Assembly (NCBI GenBank): GCA_902793465.1
Contig: CADBDT010000011.1
Span: 1-64,000, forward strand
Origin: an uncultured Coriobacteriaceae bacterium
GTDB taxonomy: Bacteria; Actinomycetota; Coriobacteriia; Coriobacteriales; Atopobiaceae
Direction: 5' to 3'
Length of the DNA: 64,000 nt
Shown here: positions 1-7,223 of the stretch, one piece after another
Position numbering within the stretch: position 1 is the first letter of the stretch
Layout of the letters: every line of letters starts with the position of its first letter
Program-made: the position numbers and the translations under genes
The notes under the pieces: model-generated
Told to the model about the DNA's origin: nothing
Databases searched by the model: none
What the model saw: the letters and a program-made list of their open reading frames with translations, nothing else

Positions 1-2
1 CC

Positions 3-1937
3 AGCAGCGCGTCCACGGCGGTCGACGCGGCCGCCAGCGCCGACGGCCAGGCACCGGCGGCCGAGGGCCAGCCGGCAGCCGAGGGCGAGGCTGCGACGCC
101 CGAGGAGTTCACGGTCCAGCCCGCCGACCAGGACCAGGTGGTAGCCGACGCCAAGGCCGGCTCCTTTGCCGCCGTCACCCGCGAGGGCGTGCGCGTGGTC
201 TACAACGCGCCGCTGGACGTGGCCGAGGGCGAAGAGCTTAAGACCGAGGAGCGCATCGCGCCCATCGCGTCCTTCTCCAACGACGGAACCACCATAACGG
301 TGTCGTTCGCCAACGCGGACGCGCAGCAGTTCGAGACCACCTACTACACCGTCGCCATCGACAGCCTGGCGTCCTGTGCCGTCGTACACGCGAGCCGTCC
401 TACGCAGGAGGTCGCCGCCGTAGACGAACAAGCCCAGCTGGCGGAGCTCGAGGAATACAAGCCGGACTTCTCGAAACCCGACATAAAGCCGCCCGAGGGC
501 GTGGAGATCTCCGGCGGCCAGATTACCATAACCGCCGACGCGCCGGAGCCGGTCGTGGCCGCGCTCGAGGGCGACCCGGCCCTCGCGGAGGGCGAGATGT
601 CGCGCGACGCCGCCAGCGACAAGGAGAAGAGCAAGTGGGACGACTACGACGCCGTGGCACAGTACACGCCGGAGTACCTCTCCTTCGTGAGCAGCGACGC
701 GGCCAAGGTGGCCGAGTACGGCAAGCCGTTCTACGACATCGTCAAGGGCTACTCCACGGGCGACCTGGCGTCGACGCTCGGAGGCACCCTGGGCGTGCTC
801 AAGATGTGCGGCATCGGCAAGGGCTCGTCCGGCGTCACCAACGAGCAGATTCTCGCTGAGGTCAAGGCCCTGCGCGCCGACGTCGACGACCTGCGCGGAC
901 TCACGGGCGCGATGTTCAAGAAGCTCGACGAGGCCGTGCAGGCCATCTACGCGGGCAACCTCAATACCTTTAACGACGCGGTAACGGCCCTGAGCACGTG
1001 CGGCAACGTGGCGGAGGACATGCTGCGAGCAGCTCACAAGATTGCCGTGGAGCAGGGAAAGGAGGTCCCTGGCGAGAACGCCACTCCGGAGGAGGAGCAC
1101 GCCTACTATGACACGCTGATAGAGATCGCCTTTAGCCAGGAGGACCAACACAAGAAGGCCTTCCGTAGCTTCAAGAGCAACTTCGAGAAGCTCGACACGA
1201 ACTTCACCCTGGTGGCGGGGGAGATGGCGAAGGCAGCCAACTTCAACCCGCTCACCACCTACAAGAAGTACTGGGACACCTACTTCAACTACGAGACGCA
1301 GTCGTGGTGGCTCTGCCAGGCCTACCGGTCCAACATCGAGTACCAGCTCAAGCGTGCGTACGCGCTGCTCACGGTGTACTACAACATCGGCGACCCCACC
1401 ATGTCCGAGGATGAGCGCACCCACGACTCGTACGCCGGCAACCTCGCCAGAGCCCTCAGCGGCATGCAGAACGTCCCCATGAGCAAGAGCCGCGACGACG
1501 TGATGGGGACCAAGAAGGATGTCAACGTGTACTCTGGCACGCTCCAGCGAACGATCCGAAGGATGAATTACACGGAAGGTGATTTCGCAGGAGGGCCGCA
1601 GATGTCCCAAAGCGTGGCCTTGAGGCTCGTTGAGAAGCTCCATGGCCGTACCTTGTTCGAAGACCTGGACCTTTCGGGCCTGAATTGCCAAGGAACCAAT
1701 GGCGGTTATATGGTGACGAACACCCCAACAACGAAGGACTATGGCGAACCTTGGGGGTATGCCTATCGCGCGGGTATTGGATTCAACGCCAACAGGAAGG
1801 GCACCGGCGACATTCACCACGACATTCTCGACTGGAACGGCCAGTGGCATTCGGACGTCAAGACCTACAAAAAGGTGAAGGACTGGTACGGCCATACGCA
1901 GCACGAGTACGATCTCGTCTTCTTCTGCTTCGAATAG
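3..1937 (+). CDS. Large unrecognised protein, 5' end outside window
   Basis: The reading frame is open from the left edge, so this is the C-terminal 644 residues of a longer protein; the GTG at 138 is only an internal codon. The first 50 visible residues are Ala/Glu/Pro-rich low complexity, followed by a probable beta-rich stretch. From about residue 270 there is a heptad-like helical segment (LRADVDDLRGLTGAMFKKLDEAV) and a mostly helical domain rich in Tyr, Trp and Phe. The low-complexity N-terminal side suggests an exported or surface protein, but no signal or anchor is visible here. I do not recognise the family. A hairpin follows the stop (1984-2011), and the last bases of the gene plus that hairpin are duplicated near 3094-3190. 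Confidence 0.85.
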   Translation, partial: SSASTAVDAAASADGQAPAAEGQPAAEGEAATPEEFTVQPADQDQVVADAKAGSFAAVTREGVRVVYNAPLDVAEGEELKTEERIAPIASFSNDGTTITVSFANADAQQFETTYYTVAIDSLASCAVVHASRPTQEVAAVDEQAQLAELEEYKPDFSKPDIKPPEGVEISGGQITITADAPEPVVAALEGDPALAEGEMSRDAASDKEKSKWDDYDAVAQYTPEYLSFVSSDAAKVAEYGKPFYDIVKGYSTGDLASTLGGTLGVLKMCGIGKGSSGVTNEQILAEVKALRADVDDLRGLTGAMFKKLDEAVQAIYAGNLNTFNDAVTALSTCGNVAEDMLRAAHKIAVEQGKEVPGENATPEEEHAYYDTLIEIAFSQEDQHKKAFRSFKSNFEKLDTNFTLVAGEMAKAANFNPLTTYKKYWDTYFNYETQSWWLCQAYRSNIEYQLKRAYALLTVYYNIGDPTMSEDERTHDSYAGNLARALSGMQNVPMSKSRDDVMGTKKDVNVYSGTLQRTIRRMNYTEGDFAGGPQMSQSVALRLVEKLHGRTLFEDLDLSGLNCQGTNGGYMVTNTPTTKDYGEPWGYAYRAGIGFNANRKGTGDIHHDILDWNGQWHSDVKTYKKVKDWYGHTQHEYDLVFFCFE

Positions 1938-1983
1938 CCACCGCCTTGACGTAGCCTAAGGCGTACGCATCGCCTTTCTCTGT

Positions 1984-2011
1984 GCCCTCCGGGAGATCAT
2001 CCCCGGAGGGC
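1984..2011 (+). terminator. Hairpin after the first gene
   Basis: A 10-bp GC-rich stem (GCCCTCCGGG / CCCGGAGGGC) lies 46 bases after the stop codon. There is no clear T-tract, so it may be a weak terminator. A near copy sits at 3151-3182. Confidence 0.45.
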
Positions 2012-2048
2012 GCATGTGTAGATTGCTAGATCGTGGCGCACGGCCTTG

Positions 2049-2066
2049 CTGGACATCTGTTGGACA
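2049..2066 (+). promoter_or_regulatory. Direct-repeat operator CTGGACA-N4-TTGGACA
   Basis: Two heptamers separated by 4 bases (11-base period) lie 74 bases before the ATG at 2140 and point toward it. The same arrangement occurs on the minus strand at 7106-7123 upstream of the kinase gene. SARP-type regulators are known to bind heptamer direct repeats with this period, and the window encodes a regulator with a SARP/BTAD-type C-terminus at 4961-5782. A TATGTCT sequence lies about 23-24 bases downstream of both sites. Confidence 0.55.
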
Positions 2067-2139
2067 GCGTGTACTACCATCAAAAACGTATATGTCTCCA
2101 CATTCCAACGGCAGACATGCTCAACAGAAGGGAGCAACA

Positions 2140-2826
2140 ATGGAGAACGTAGTAACCGCTATATTCGAGGTCGAGAGCGAGGCCTACAAGGCATTTGCCG
2201 AGCTTCGCAACAAGCCCTACGGCGAGGGCTACTCCGTGGCAGAGGCATCGCTGCTCAAGCGCGAGGGCGACGCCATTACCGTCGACGATGCGTTTGACGC
2301 AGCAGGCGTCACGTCCGACGACACCGCAGCCGGCATAATTGTCGGCTCGATTGTGGGCGTCCTGGGCGGACCTGTTGGCGTCGTACTCGGTGCCGGTGCC
2401 GGCGCCCTTGTGGGTGGCAGTTTTGACTCCGTAGACGCGGCAGGAAGCATCTCGATGCTCGAGGTAACGGCTGCCAAGCTCTACGACGGCGAAGTGGCCA
2501 TCGTGGCGCTCGTGCAGGAAGACGAGCCTGCGTTCGACGCCGCTTTCGCCGACTACAAGGCTACCATCATCCGCCGCTTTGCTGCGGACGTGGCCGAAGA
2601 GGTCGATCTTGCCCGCGAGGCAGCGGACGACATGGAGCGTCAGCTTCGCGGCCAGCTGCGTGCCGAGCGCAAGGCCGAGCGTGCCGAGAAGCGCGAGGAA
2701 CGCAAGGCCAAGATCGCGGCCCGCTTCGAAGGAATCAAGGCCCGCTTCCAGGAGGGCAAGCAGATTGCCCACGAATCCATGGCGCCCGTCGACAAGGGAG
2801 GCTCGGAGACCCTAAAGGCAGACTAG
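2140..2826 (+). CDS. DUF1269-like glycine-zipper protein
   Basis: A 228-residue protein. The ATG at 2140 is preferred over the upstream in-frame start because GAAGGGAGC precedes it. Residues about 1-60 form a compact alpha/beta segment. Next comes a hydrophobic Gly-rich segment (IIVGSIVGVLGGPVGVVLG) like the glycine zipper of DUF1269/general-stress membrane proteins. A second alpha/beta segment follows, then a strongly charged Arg/Lys/Glu coiled coil (about 165-210). The role in this family is unknown; a membrane-associated stress protein is an inference. Its leader carries one of the two direct-repeat operator sites, suggesting control by the nearby two-component system. A strong terminator follows. 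Confidence 0.7.
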   Translation: MENVVTAIFEVESEAYKAFAELRNKPYGEGYSVAEASLLKREGDAITVDDAFDAAGVTSDDTAAGIIVGSIVGVLGGPVGVVLGAGAGALVGGSFDSVDAAGSISMLEVTAAKLYDGEVAIVALVQEDEPAFDAAFADYKATIIRRFAADVAEEVDLAREAADDMERQLRGQLRAERKAERAEKREERKAKIAARFEGIKARFQEGKQIAHESMAPVDKGGSETLKAD

Positions 2827-2859
2827 GGAGCCAAGTAGGATAAAGGCACCTTGGTGTCC

Positions 2860-2923
2860 GCGTCCCCCGCAAGGACCAGCCATGTGATTTTGTGGCGCGC
2901 CCTTGCGGGGGACGCGCGTTTTT
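2860..2923 (+). terminator. Long-stem terminator
   Basis: A perfect 15-bp stem (GCGTCCCCCGCAAGG paired with CCTTGCGGGGGACGC), a loop of about 26 bases and a following T-run. It lies 33 bases after the DUF1269-like gene and is the clearest terminator in this part. Confidence 0.7.
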
Positions 2924-2960
2924 GTATAGCTTCCTCCGCTATGGGTGGTCTCGTAGGAGA

Positions 2961-3072
2961 AGTGTTGTGCCGGGCAACGGGACCACGGCGCCTATTGCGT
3001 GCGGTCGTGCTGCCACATGAGGTCCAGGCGCCCCTCGGACTCGCGTGCCCACTCGTACTGCTGCAGGTATTC
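2961..3072 (-). pseudogene. Duplicated 3' end of the response-regulator gene
   Basis: About 110 bases nearly identical to 4929-5042, which is the 3' end of the response-regulator gene and its downstream flank. Only the last 25-30 codons are represented (EYLQQYEWARE region) and there is no start, so it cannot be functional. It is joined directly to a copy of the first gene's tail. The AAA-ATPase gene at 3247-4842 lies between this copy and the intact regulator end. Confidence 0.7.
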
Positions 3073-3093
3073 CCAGACACCCTTCGTTTACTT

Positions 3094-3190
3094 CTTCTTC
3101 GAATAGCCACCACCTCAACGTGGCCTGAGGCGTACGCATCGCCTTTCTCTGTGCCCTCTGGGAGACCATTCCCGGAGGGCACGTGTGTAG
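3094..3190 (+). pseudogene. Duplicated 3' tail and hairpin of the first gene
   Basis: Closely matches 1921-2021: the final codons TTC GAA TAG, the post-stop stretch and the GCCCTC hairpin. It is the tail of a lost paralogue or a partial duplication and has no coding capacity. Confidence 0.65.
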
Positions 3191-3204
3191 GCAGGCAAAG
3201 GGGT

Positions 3205-3239
3205 GGGCAAAACCAAGGGACAGTCCCTTGGTTTTGCCC
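3205..3239. repeat. 16-bp perfect hairpin, GGGACAGTCCC type
   Basis: GGGCAAAACCAAGGGA, three bases, then its perfect complement. It lies immediately downstream of the minus-strand ATPase gene (stop at 3247) and could end its transcription. A GGGACTGTCCC core is also seen at about 9314. Confidence 0.6.
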
Positions 3240-3246
3240 CCAGGCC

Positions 3247-4842
3247 TCACGCCTCCTCGATGATGCAGGTGTGGTGCTTGGACTTGCGCTCGTAGGTGAT
3301 TCCCACCAAGAGGATCGGGCCACCCCAGCCGCGCAGGACGGCAGGGTAGTCGCGGTCGCGTACCTGGGCGATCGCGGCCTCCGGGGAGCGGTCCCACTTG
3401 AGCTCGACCACGAGCGCCGGGGCCGGGTCGCCGCGCCTCGGCAGGTACACCACGTCGGCCAGGCCGCGGCCGGAGGGCAGCTCCTCGATGGTCGCGTAGT
3501 GGTCGGCGGCAGCGATGTAGGCGGACTTGACGACCGCCCGCAGCGCCTGCTCGTCGTTGTAGTACACGGGCGCGCATCCGTCGTCGTGGGCGCGCGACAC
3601 CGCCTCGGCCACGGCCCCCTCGTCCATGTCCCACGTGGCCCGCAGCAGGGCGTCGCTCTCGCGCACGATGCGGGCCACCTCGGCGTGGCGGCTCTGCGCC
3701 ACGGCCTGGCGGAGCTCCGCCCGCACCTCCTCGTTGGGCACGCGGGCGGTGGAGGTCGCCGCGTCGTAGCAGAGGTATCCCAGGTGGCACAGCAGCGTGA
3801 GCGCGTCGTCGCGGCTTTCGACGTCGTGGATGCTGTTCTCGAAGCCGTACGTGCTCACCTGCACCCGCGCGCCGCCGAGGGCCTGCACTATCGACTGCTG
3901 CAGCCCGTCGAAGTCCAGGTCGATGTAGGTCCGCAGCGCGGAGAACGCCTCCGAGCTCGTCCAGTAGGGGCCGACCTCTCCGCGAGCACAGGCTCGCATC
4001 ACCGAGTAGGGCGCGTAGGCCCTCTCGACCCTGCGCTCGTGGGTGGCCTTGTCCACCCACGGCAGCTCGTATCCGTCGTACCAGCGGCGCAGCCCGGCCA
4101 TGTCCACGCCATTTCGCTCGGCCAGGGCCTCCACCTCTTCCTCCGTGAAGCCCACGTAGGGGGCGTATGCGCCCGGCGCCAGCACCGTGTACTCGTCGAA
4201 GTCGGAAAGCGCCGACTGCGTGCCGTAGCGCACGATGGGGAGTATCCCCGTCATGTAGCAGGCCGCGATGGCGTCGGCGGTGAAGGTGAAGTTCTTGAAG
4301 AGGGTCCTGAGCATGAACACCCAGTCCTCCTGCGACTCCTTCGATCGCCGCTCGCGCAGCGGCGCGTCCCACTCGTCGATAACGAAGACGAGCTTTCGGC
4401 CCGTGGCGGCGACGAAGTCCGCGAGGGAGGACTTGAGCTCGTTGAACCCGCCCTCGTTGCCGGCGCCGGCCGCGGGCACCTCCGCGCGCAGATCGGCCAG
4501 GATCGCGCGGGAGACCTCGGCGCAGACGTCCGCGGCGCCGCGGAACTCCGTCATGTCCAGCCGCACGACGTTGTAGGCGTTGAGGTGGCGCTCGAAGCTC
4601 GGGTCGCGCGATATGTCCAGACCCTCGAAGAGCCCCCGCGAGTCCGCGCCGCACGTGTAGTAGGCCACCAGCGACTCCGCGGCGAAGGTCTTGCCGAAGC
4701 GGCGCGGGCGCGTGGAGCACACCAGCTTGCTCGGCGTGCCGATCGCGGCGTTCACGAGGGCGATGAGCCCGGTCTTGTCCACGTACTCGCCCGAAAGTAT
4801 CCCAGCGAAACCCCCGTTGCCCGGGTTAACGTACATGCCCAT
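3247..4842 (-). CDS. AAA-ATPase-like protein with PD-(D/E)XK domain
   Basis: A 531-residue member of the family pairing an AAA-ATPase_like N-terminus with a C-terminal PD-(D/E)XK nuclease-like domain (Pfam AAA-ATPase_like plus PDDEXK_9). The start at 4842 is preceded by GGAGGGGAGG. Near the N-terminus come YVDKT and the P-loop-like RPRRFGKT; VFVIDEWDAPL is a Walker-B-like segment. Near the C-terminus, GLADVVYLPRR and ALVVELKWD give the D...ExK nuclease signature. These proteins occur in many copies in gut bacteria; their substrate is unknown and a mobile or defence role is only inferred. The GC-rich codon use and flanking duplicated gene ends suggest insertion here. A decayed relative of its C-terminus lies at 34198-34518. 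Confidence 0.85.
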   Translation of the reverse strand: MGMYVNPGNGGFAGILSGEYVDKTGLIALVNAAIGTPSKLVCSTRPRRFGKTFAAESLVAYYTCGADSRGLFEGLDISRDPSFERHLNAYNVVRLDMTEFRGAADVCAEVSRAILADLRAEVPAAGAGNEGGFNELKSSLADFVAATGRKLVFVIDEWDAPLRERRSKESQEDWVFMLRTLFKNFTFTADAIAACYMTGILPIVRYGTQSALSDFDEYTVLAPGAYAPYVGFTEEEVEALAERNGVDMAGLRRWYDGYELPWVDKATHERRVERAYAPYSVMRACARGEVGPYWTSSEAFSALRTYIDLDFDGLQQSIVQALGGARVQVSTYGFENSIHDVESRDDALTLLCHLGYLCYDAATSTARVPNEEVRAELRQAVAQSRHAEVARIVRESDALLRATWDMDEGAVAEAVSRAHDDGCAPVYYNDEQALRAVVKSAYIAAADHYATIEELPSGRGLADVVYLPRRGDPAPALVVELKWDRSPEAAIAQVRDRDYPAVLRGWGGPILLVGITYERKSKHHTCIIEEA

Positions 4843-4960
4843 GTAGGCCTCCCCTCCTTGCCACTCGCACCTACATGGTAGCACGGACGAGGTGGCTCGA
4901 GCCATGGGCCGAGCGTGTTAGGGGAACGGGGGAGCGTGCCGGGCAACGGGACTACGGCGC

Positions 4961-5782
4961 CTATTGCGTGCGGTCGTACTGCCACATGAGGTCCAGGCGC
5001 CCCTCGGACTCGCGTGCCCACTCGTACTGCTGCAGGTATTCCCCGCGGAAGCTCCGGACCGCACCTGGCTCGCCGGCGAGGAAGCGGTAGAGGTCGCAGT
5101 CCACGAGCTCCGTGCGCAAAGACAGCCGGCCAGCGTCCAGGGCAACTATGTTGCCGACCCCGTGGCTGTCGAGCGTCGCGCGCAGGCTGCGGATCATAAC
5201 GTCGAGCTGCTTCTGCTTGCCTCGGTCGTAGACACCGTCTCCCCACAGTATGGAGAACGCTTCCTTGCGTGTGACGCTGCCGCCCTGGCGGTCCACCAGG
5301 TACGCCAGCAGCTCCTTGGCCTTTGCCCTGCCAAACGTAACAATGTTCCCGTCGACCAGCAGGTCGAACGTGCCAAAGGTCCGTATCTTTGCGCGGGGCG
5401 GCAAGGTGTGTCCAACGGAGCTTGAATACGCACCGATCGCATGGTCGACCTCCGCCTGCAGGCGCTGCTGGCTCACCGGCTTGAGTAGATAGCCCGATAC
5501 ATGCTGCGCGAATGCCTCTACGGCAAAGGAGTCGTACGCCGTAAGGTAGATGATGCAGGCGTCGGGCTGAAGCTCCAGGACCTTGTTTGCGAGCGAAAGG
5601 CCGTCCATGTCCGGCATGTCGATGTCGAGCAGGCAGACGTCGGCCGCGTGGTCGCGCAGCCACCCAAGCGCCTCGCCCGACCGCGTAAAGCCGTGGACGG
5701 TAGGCGCCTGCGTGAGTGCCTTGCATTGCGACACAACTAGGTCCAGGACGAGTGGTTCGTCGTCCACGCATACGATGTTCAC
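4961..5782 (-). CDS. Response regulator with SARP/BTAD-type output domain
   Basis: A 273-residue receiver plus DNA-binding regulator. The GTG at 5782 overlaps the TGA of the kinase gene (GTGA) and has AAAGGAGAC in front, so the pair is translationally coupled. The receiver spans about 1-120: acidic pair D7-D8, phospho-acceptor D53 in LLDIDMPDMDG, and the conserved Lys in YLLKPV. From about 130 there is an OmpR/SARP-like winged helix (FGTFDLLVDG, AKELLAYLVD) and then a short BTAD-like segment ending with GEYLQQYEWA. LytS-type kinases more often partner LytTR regulators, so a SARP-like output is notable. Its likely targets are the 7+4+7 repeats at 2049-2066 and 7106-7123. Its 3' end is duplicated at 2961-3072. 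Confidence 0.88.
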   Translation of the reverse strand: MNIVCVDDEPLVLDLVVSQCKALTQAPTVHGFTRSGEALGWLRDHAADVCLLDIDMPDMDGLSLANKVLELQPDACIIYLTAYDSFAVEAFAQHVSGYLLKPVSQQRLQAEVDHAIGAYSSSVGHTLPPRAKIRTFGTFDLLVDGNIVTFGRAKAKELLAYLVDRQGGSVTRKEAFSILWGDGVYDRGKQKQLDVMIRSLRATLDSHGVGNIVALDAGRLSLRTELVDCDLYRFLAGEPGAVRSFRGEYLQQYEWARESEGRLDLMWQYDRTQ

Positions 5783-7047
5783 GGGGTGTCTCCTTTTATG
5801 GGGATGAGCAGGGTTGTGCAGGTGCCCTCTCCCACGACGCTTTTGATCCTTAAGTCGCCTCCGCACATGCCGCGCACGCGCTGACGCACGTTGTAGATGC
5901 CTATGTGCTCGTCGTTGTCCTGGCCTGCCAGGGTGCCGACGTCGAAGCCCTTGCCGTTGTCGCGCACCTCAACTACGTGGTACAGGCCCCTCTCGGTGTA
6001 CGATCGCACGCGGACTATCCCATGTTCGCGGATCCGCACGCCGTGGCGTATGGCGTTTTCCACCATGGGCTGCACCGATAGTACGGGCAGCATAAAGTCG
6101 GAGTCGTCAATCTGGTAGGTGACCTCGATGTGAGGAAAACGTGTCATCTCGATCTGGGCATAGGTGCACGTGTGCTCCAGTTCCTGGGAAAACGGTATGA
6201 GCCCAGACTGCGAAAGAACGTTTAGGTTCTGTCGTAGGTAGACGGCCAGCTCCTCGGTGGTGCGTGCGGCCGCCTCTGGGTCCGACAGGCAGAGGGACTG
6301 GATGGTGGAGAGGGTGTTGTACAGGAAGTGGGGCTGTATTTGCGAGACGGCCAGCTGGGTGCGCTGGTTTTCGAGCCGTGCCTGCTCGTACTCATAGGCG
6401 ATTTCCATGTGAAGCCACGTGAAAAAGCAGTCGGCTGCAAGGGGGGTTGTCATGGTTGCGATCTGGAGCCGCGAGGTATAGTCGAACCCCAAGACGGTGT
6501 CCACAACGCTGGAGACAACAAATATGAACACAGCCAACGCGGGAAGCAGGGTGTCGGGCTCGCGCCGCACGCGATGGATGCGTATGGCGAGTGCCACAAC
6601 TTGCGCGAGAAACAGGGCGGAGATCACGTAGGCAACGAGGCTCAAAGGCCCGGGAACGAACCGGTTGTCACTTGTCATATAAAAGGTGAGAGGGCAGAAG
6701 AAGGCTGTGCAATACAGCAGCGTGTTTCCCGTTGCGAGCGCCCATACCATGCGCATGTTGCCCTGCGTGTCCATGAGGGAGATAGCTATCGCAAGGATGA
6801 TGGGGTATGCGACGTACCTGTATGCGATAACTGCGGTCGATCCGAGCTGCATGCCCTCTTTGCCCGCAAAGGAAATGGCAAGGCAGTTTGCCACCATTAG
6901 GCCTGCCGTAAGCGCGTTGGCCATAAGGAGGCTTATGCGGTTCCTGCGACTGAGCGTTTTGTCCACGAGCTCGGCAACGGCACAGCCTGCTATGCGTATC
7001 AGGAGAACGGCCGCGATCACTATGTTGCTGGTAACGTTTGTGCCCAT
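5779..7047 (-). CDS. LytS/YehU-like sensor histidine kinase
   Basis: A 422-residue membrane kinase. AAAGGAGG lies a few bases before the ATG at 7047. Residues about 1-215 hold roughly six to seven hydrophobic segments. Then comes the His_kinase (PF06580) box IQPHFLYNTL with the phosphorylated His at residue 240. The HATPase domain shows QPMVENAIRHG (N box), DNGKGF (G1) and GIYNVRQRV. No cytoplasmic sensor domain is visible, so the membrane part probably senses the signal, which is unknown. It overlaps the regulator gene downstream. A direct-repeat site lies 59 bases upstream on the same strand, which suggests autoregulation. Confidence 0.88.
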   Translation of the reverse strand: MGTNVTSNIVIAAVLLIRIAGCAVAELVDKTLSRRNRISLLMANALTAGLMVANCLAISFAGKEGMQLGSTAVIAYRYVAYPIILAIAISLMDTQGNMRMVWALATGNTLLYCTAFFCPLTFYMTSDNRFVPGPLSLVAYVISALFLAQVVALAIRIHRVRREPDTLLPALAVFIFVVSSVVDTVLGFDYTSRLQIATMTTPLAADCFFTWLHMEIAYEYEQARLENQRTQLAVSQIQPHFLYNTLSTIQSLCLSDPEAAARTTEELAVYLRQNLNVLSQSGLIPFSQELEHTCTYAQIEMTRFPHIEVTYQIDDSDFMLPVLSVQPMVENAIRHGVRIREHGIVRVRSYTERGLYHVVEVRDNGKGFDVGTLAGQDNDEHIGIYNVRQRVRGMCGGDLRIKSVVGEGTCTTLLIPIKGDTP

Positions 7048-7105
7048 GTGTCGGCATCCTCCTTTGGCGATATAAAGACATAGCTTTTTTCACCCTATCA
7101 AGGGT

Positions 7106-7123
7106 TGTCCAACAAATGTCCAA
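7106..7123 (-). promoter_or_regulatory. Direct-repeat operator TTGGACA-TTTG-TTGGACA
   Basis: Two perfect heptamers with a 4-base spacer, read on the minus strand toward the kinase gene, matching the site at 2049-2066. The site sits in the 176-base divergent region between the kinase and the clostripain gene, so it could affect both. An A-run and TATGTCT follow downstream in the same order as at the other site. Confidence 0.6.
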
Positions 7124-7223
7124 CACACGTCAACGCATCCATGATACCGCGCCAACGTTTTTTGCCACTCGCATATGGCGTGATACCATGGGCATAGGAA
7201 TAAAGCGCGAGGAAGGTGAGCAC

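Noticed and set aside
2939-4720. 593-codon open frame on the minus strand
   Set aside because: Shifted frame of the AAA-ATPase gene, giving an Arg/Gly/Ala-rich product without motifs.
2851-4881. 676-codon open frame on the plus strand
   Set aside because: Antisense to the AAA-ATPase/PD-(D/E)XK gene, which has clear motifs; GC-rich codon bias explains the opposite frame.
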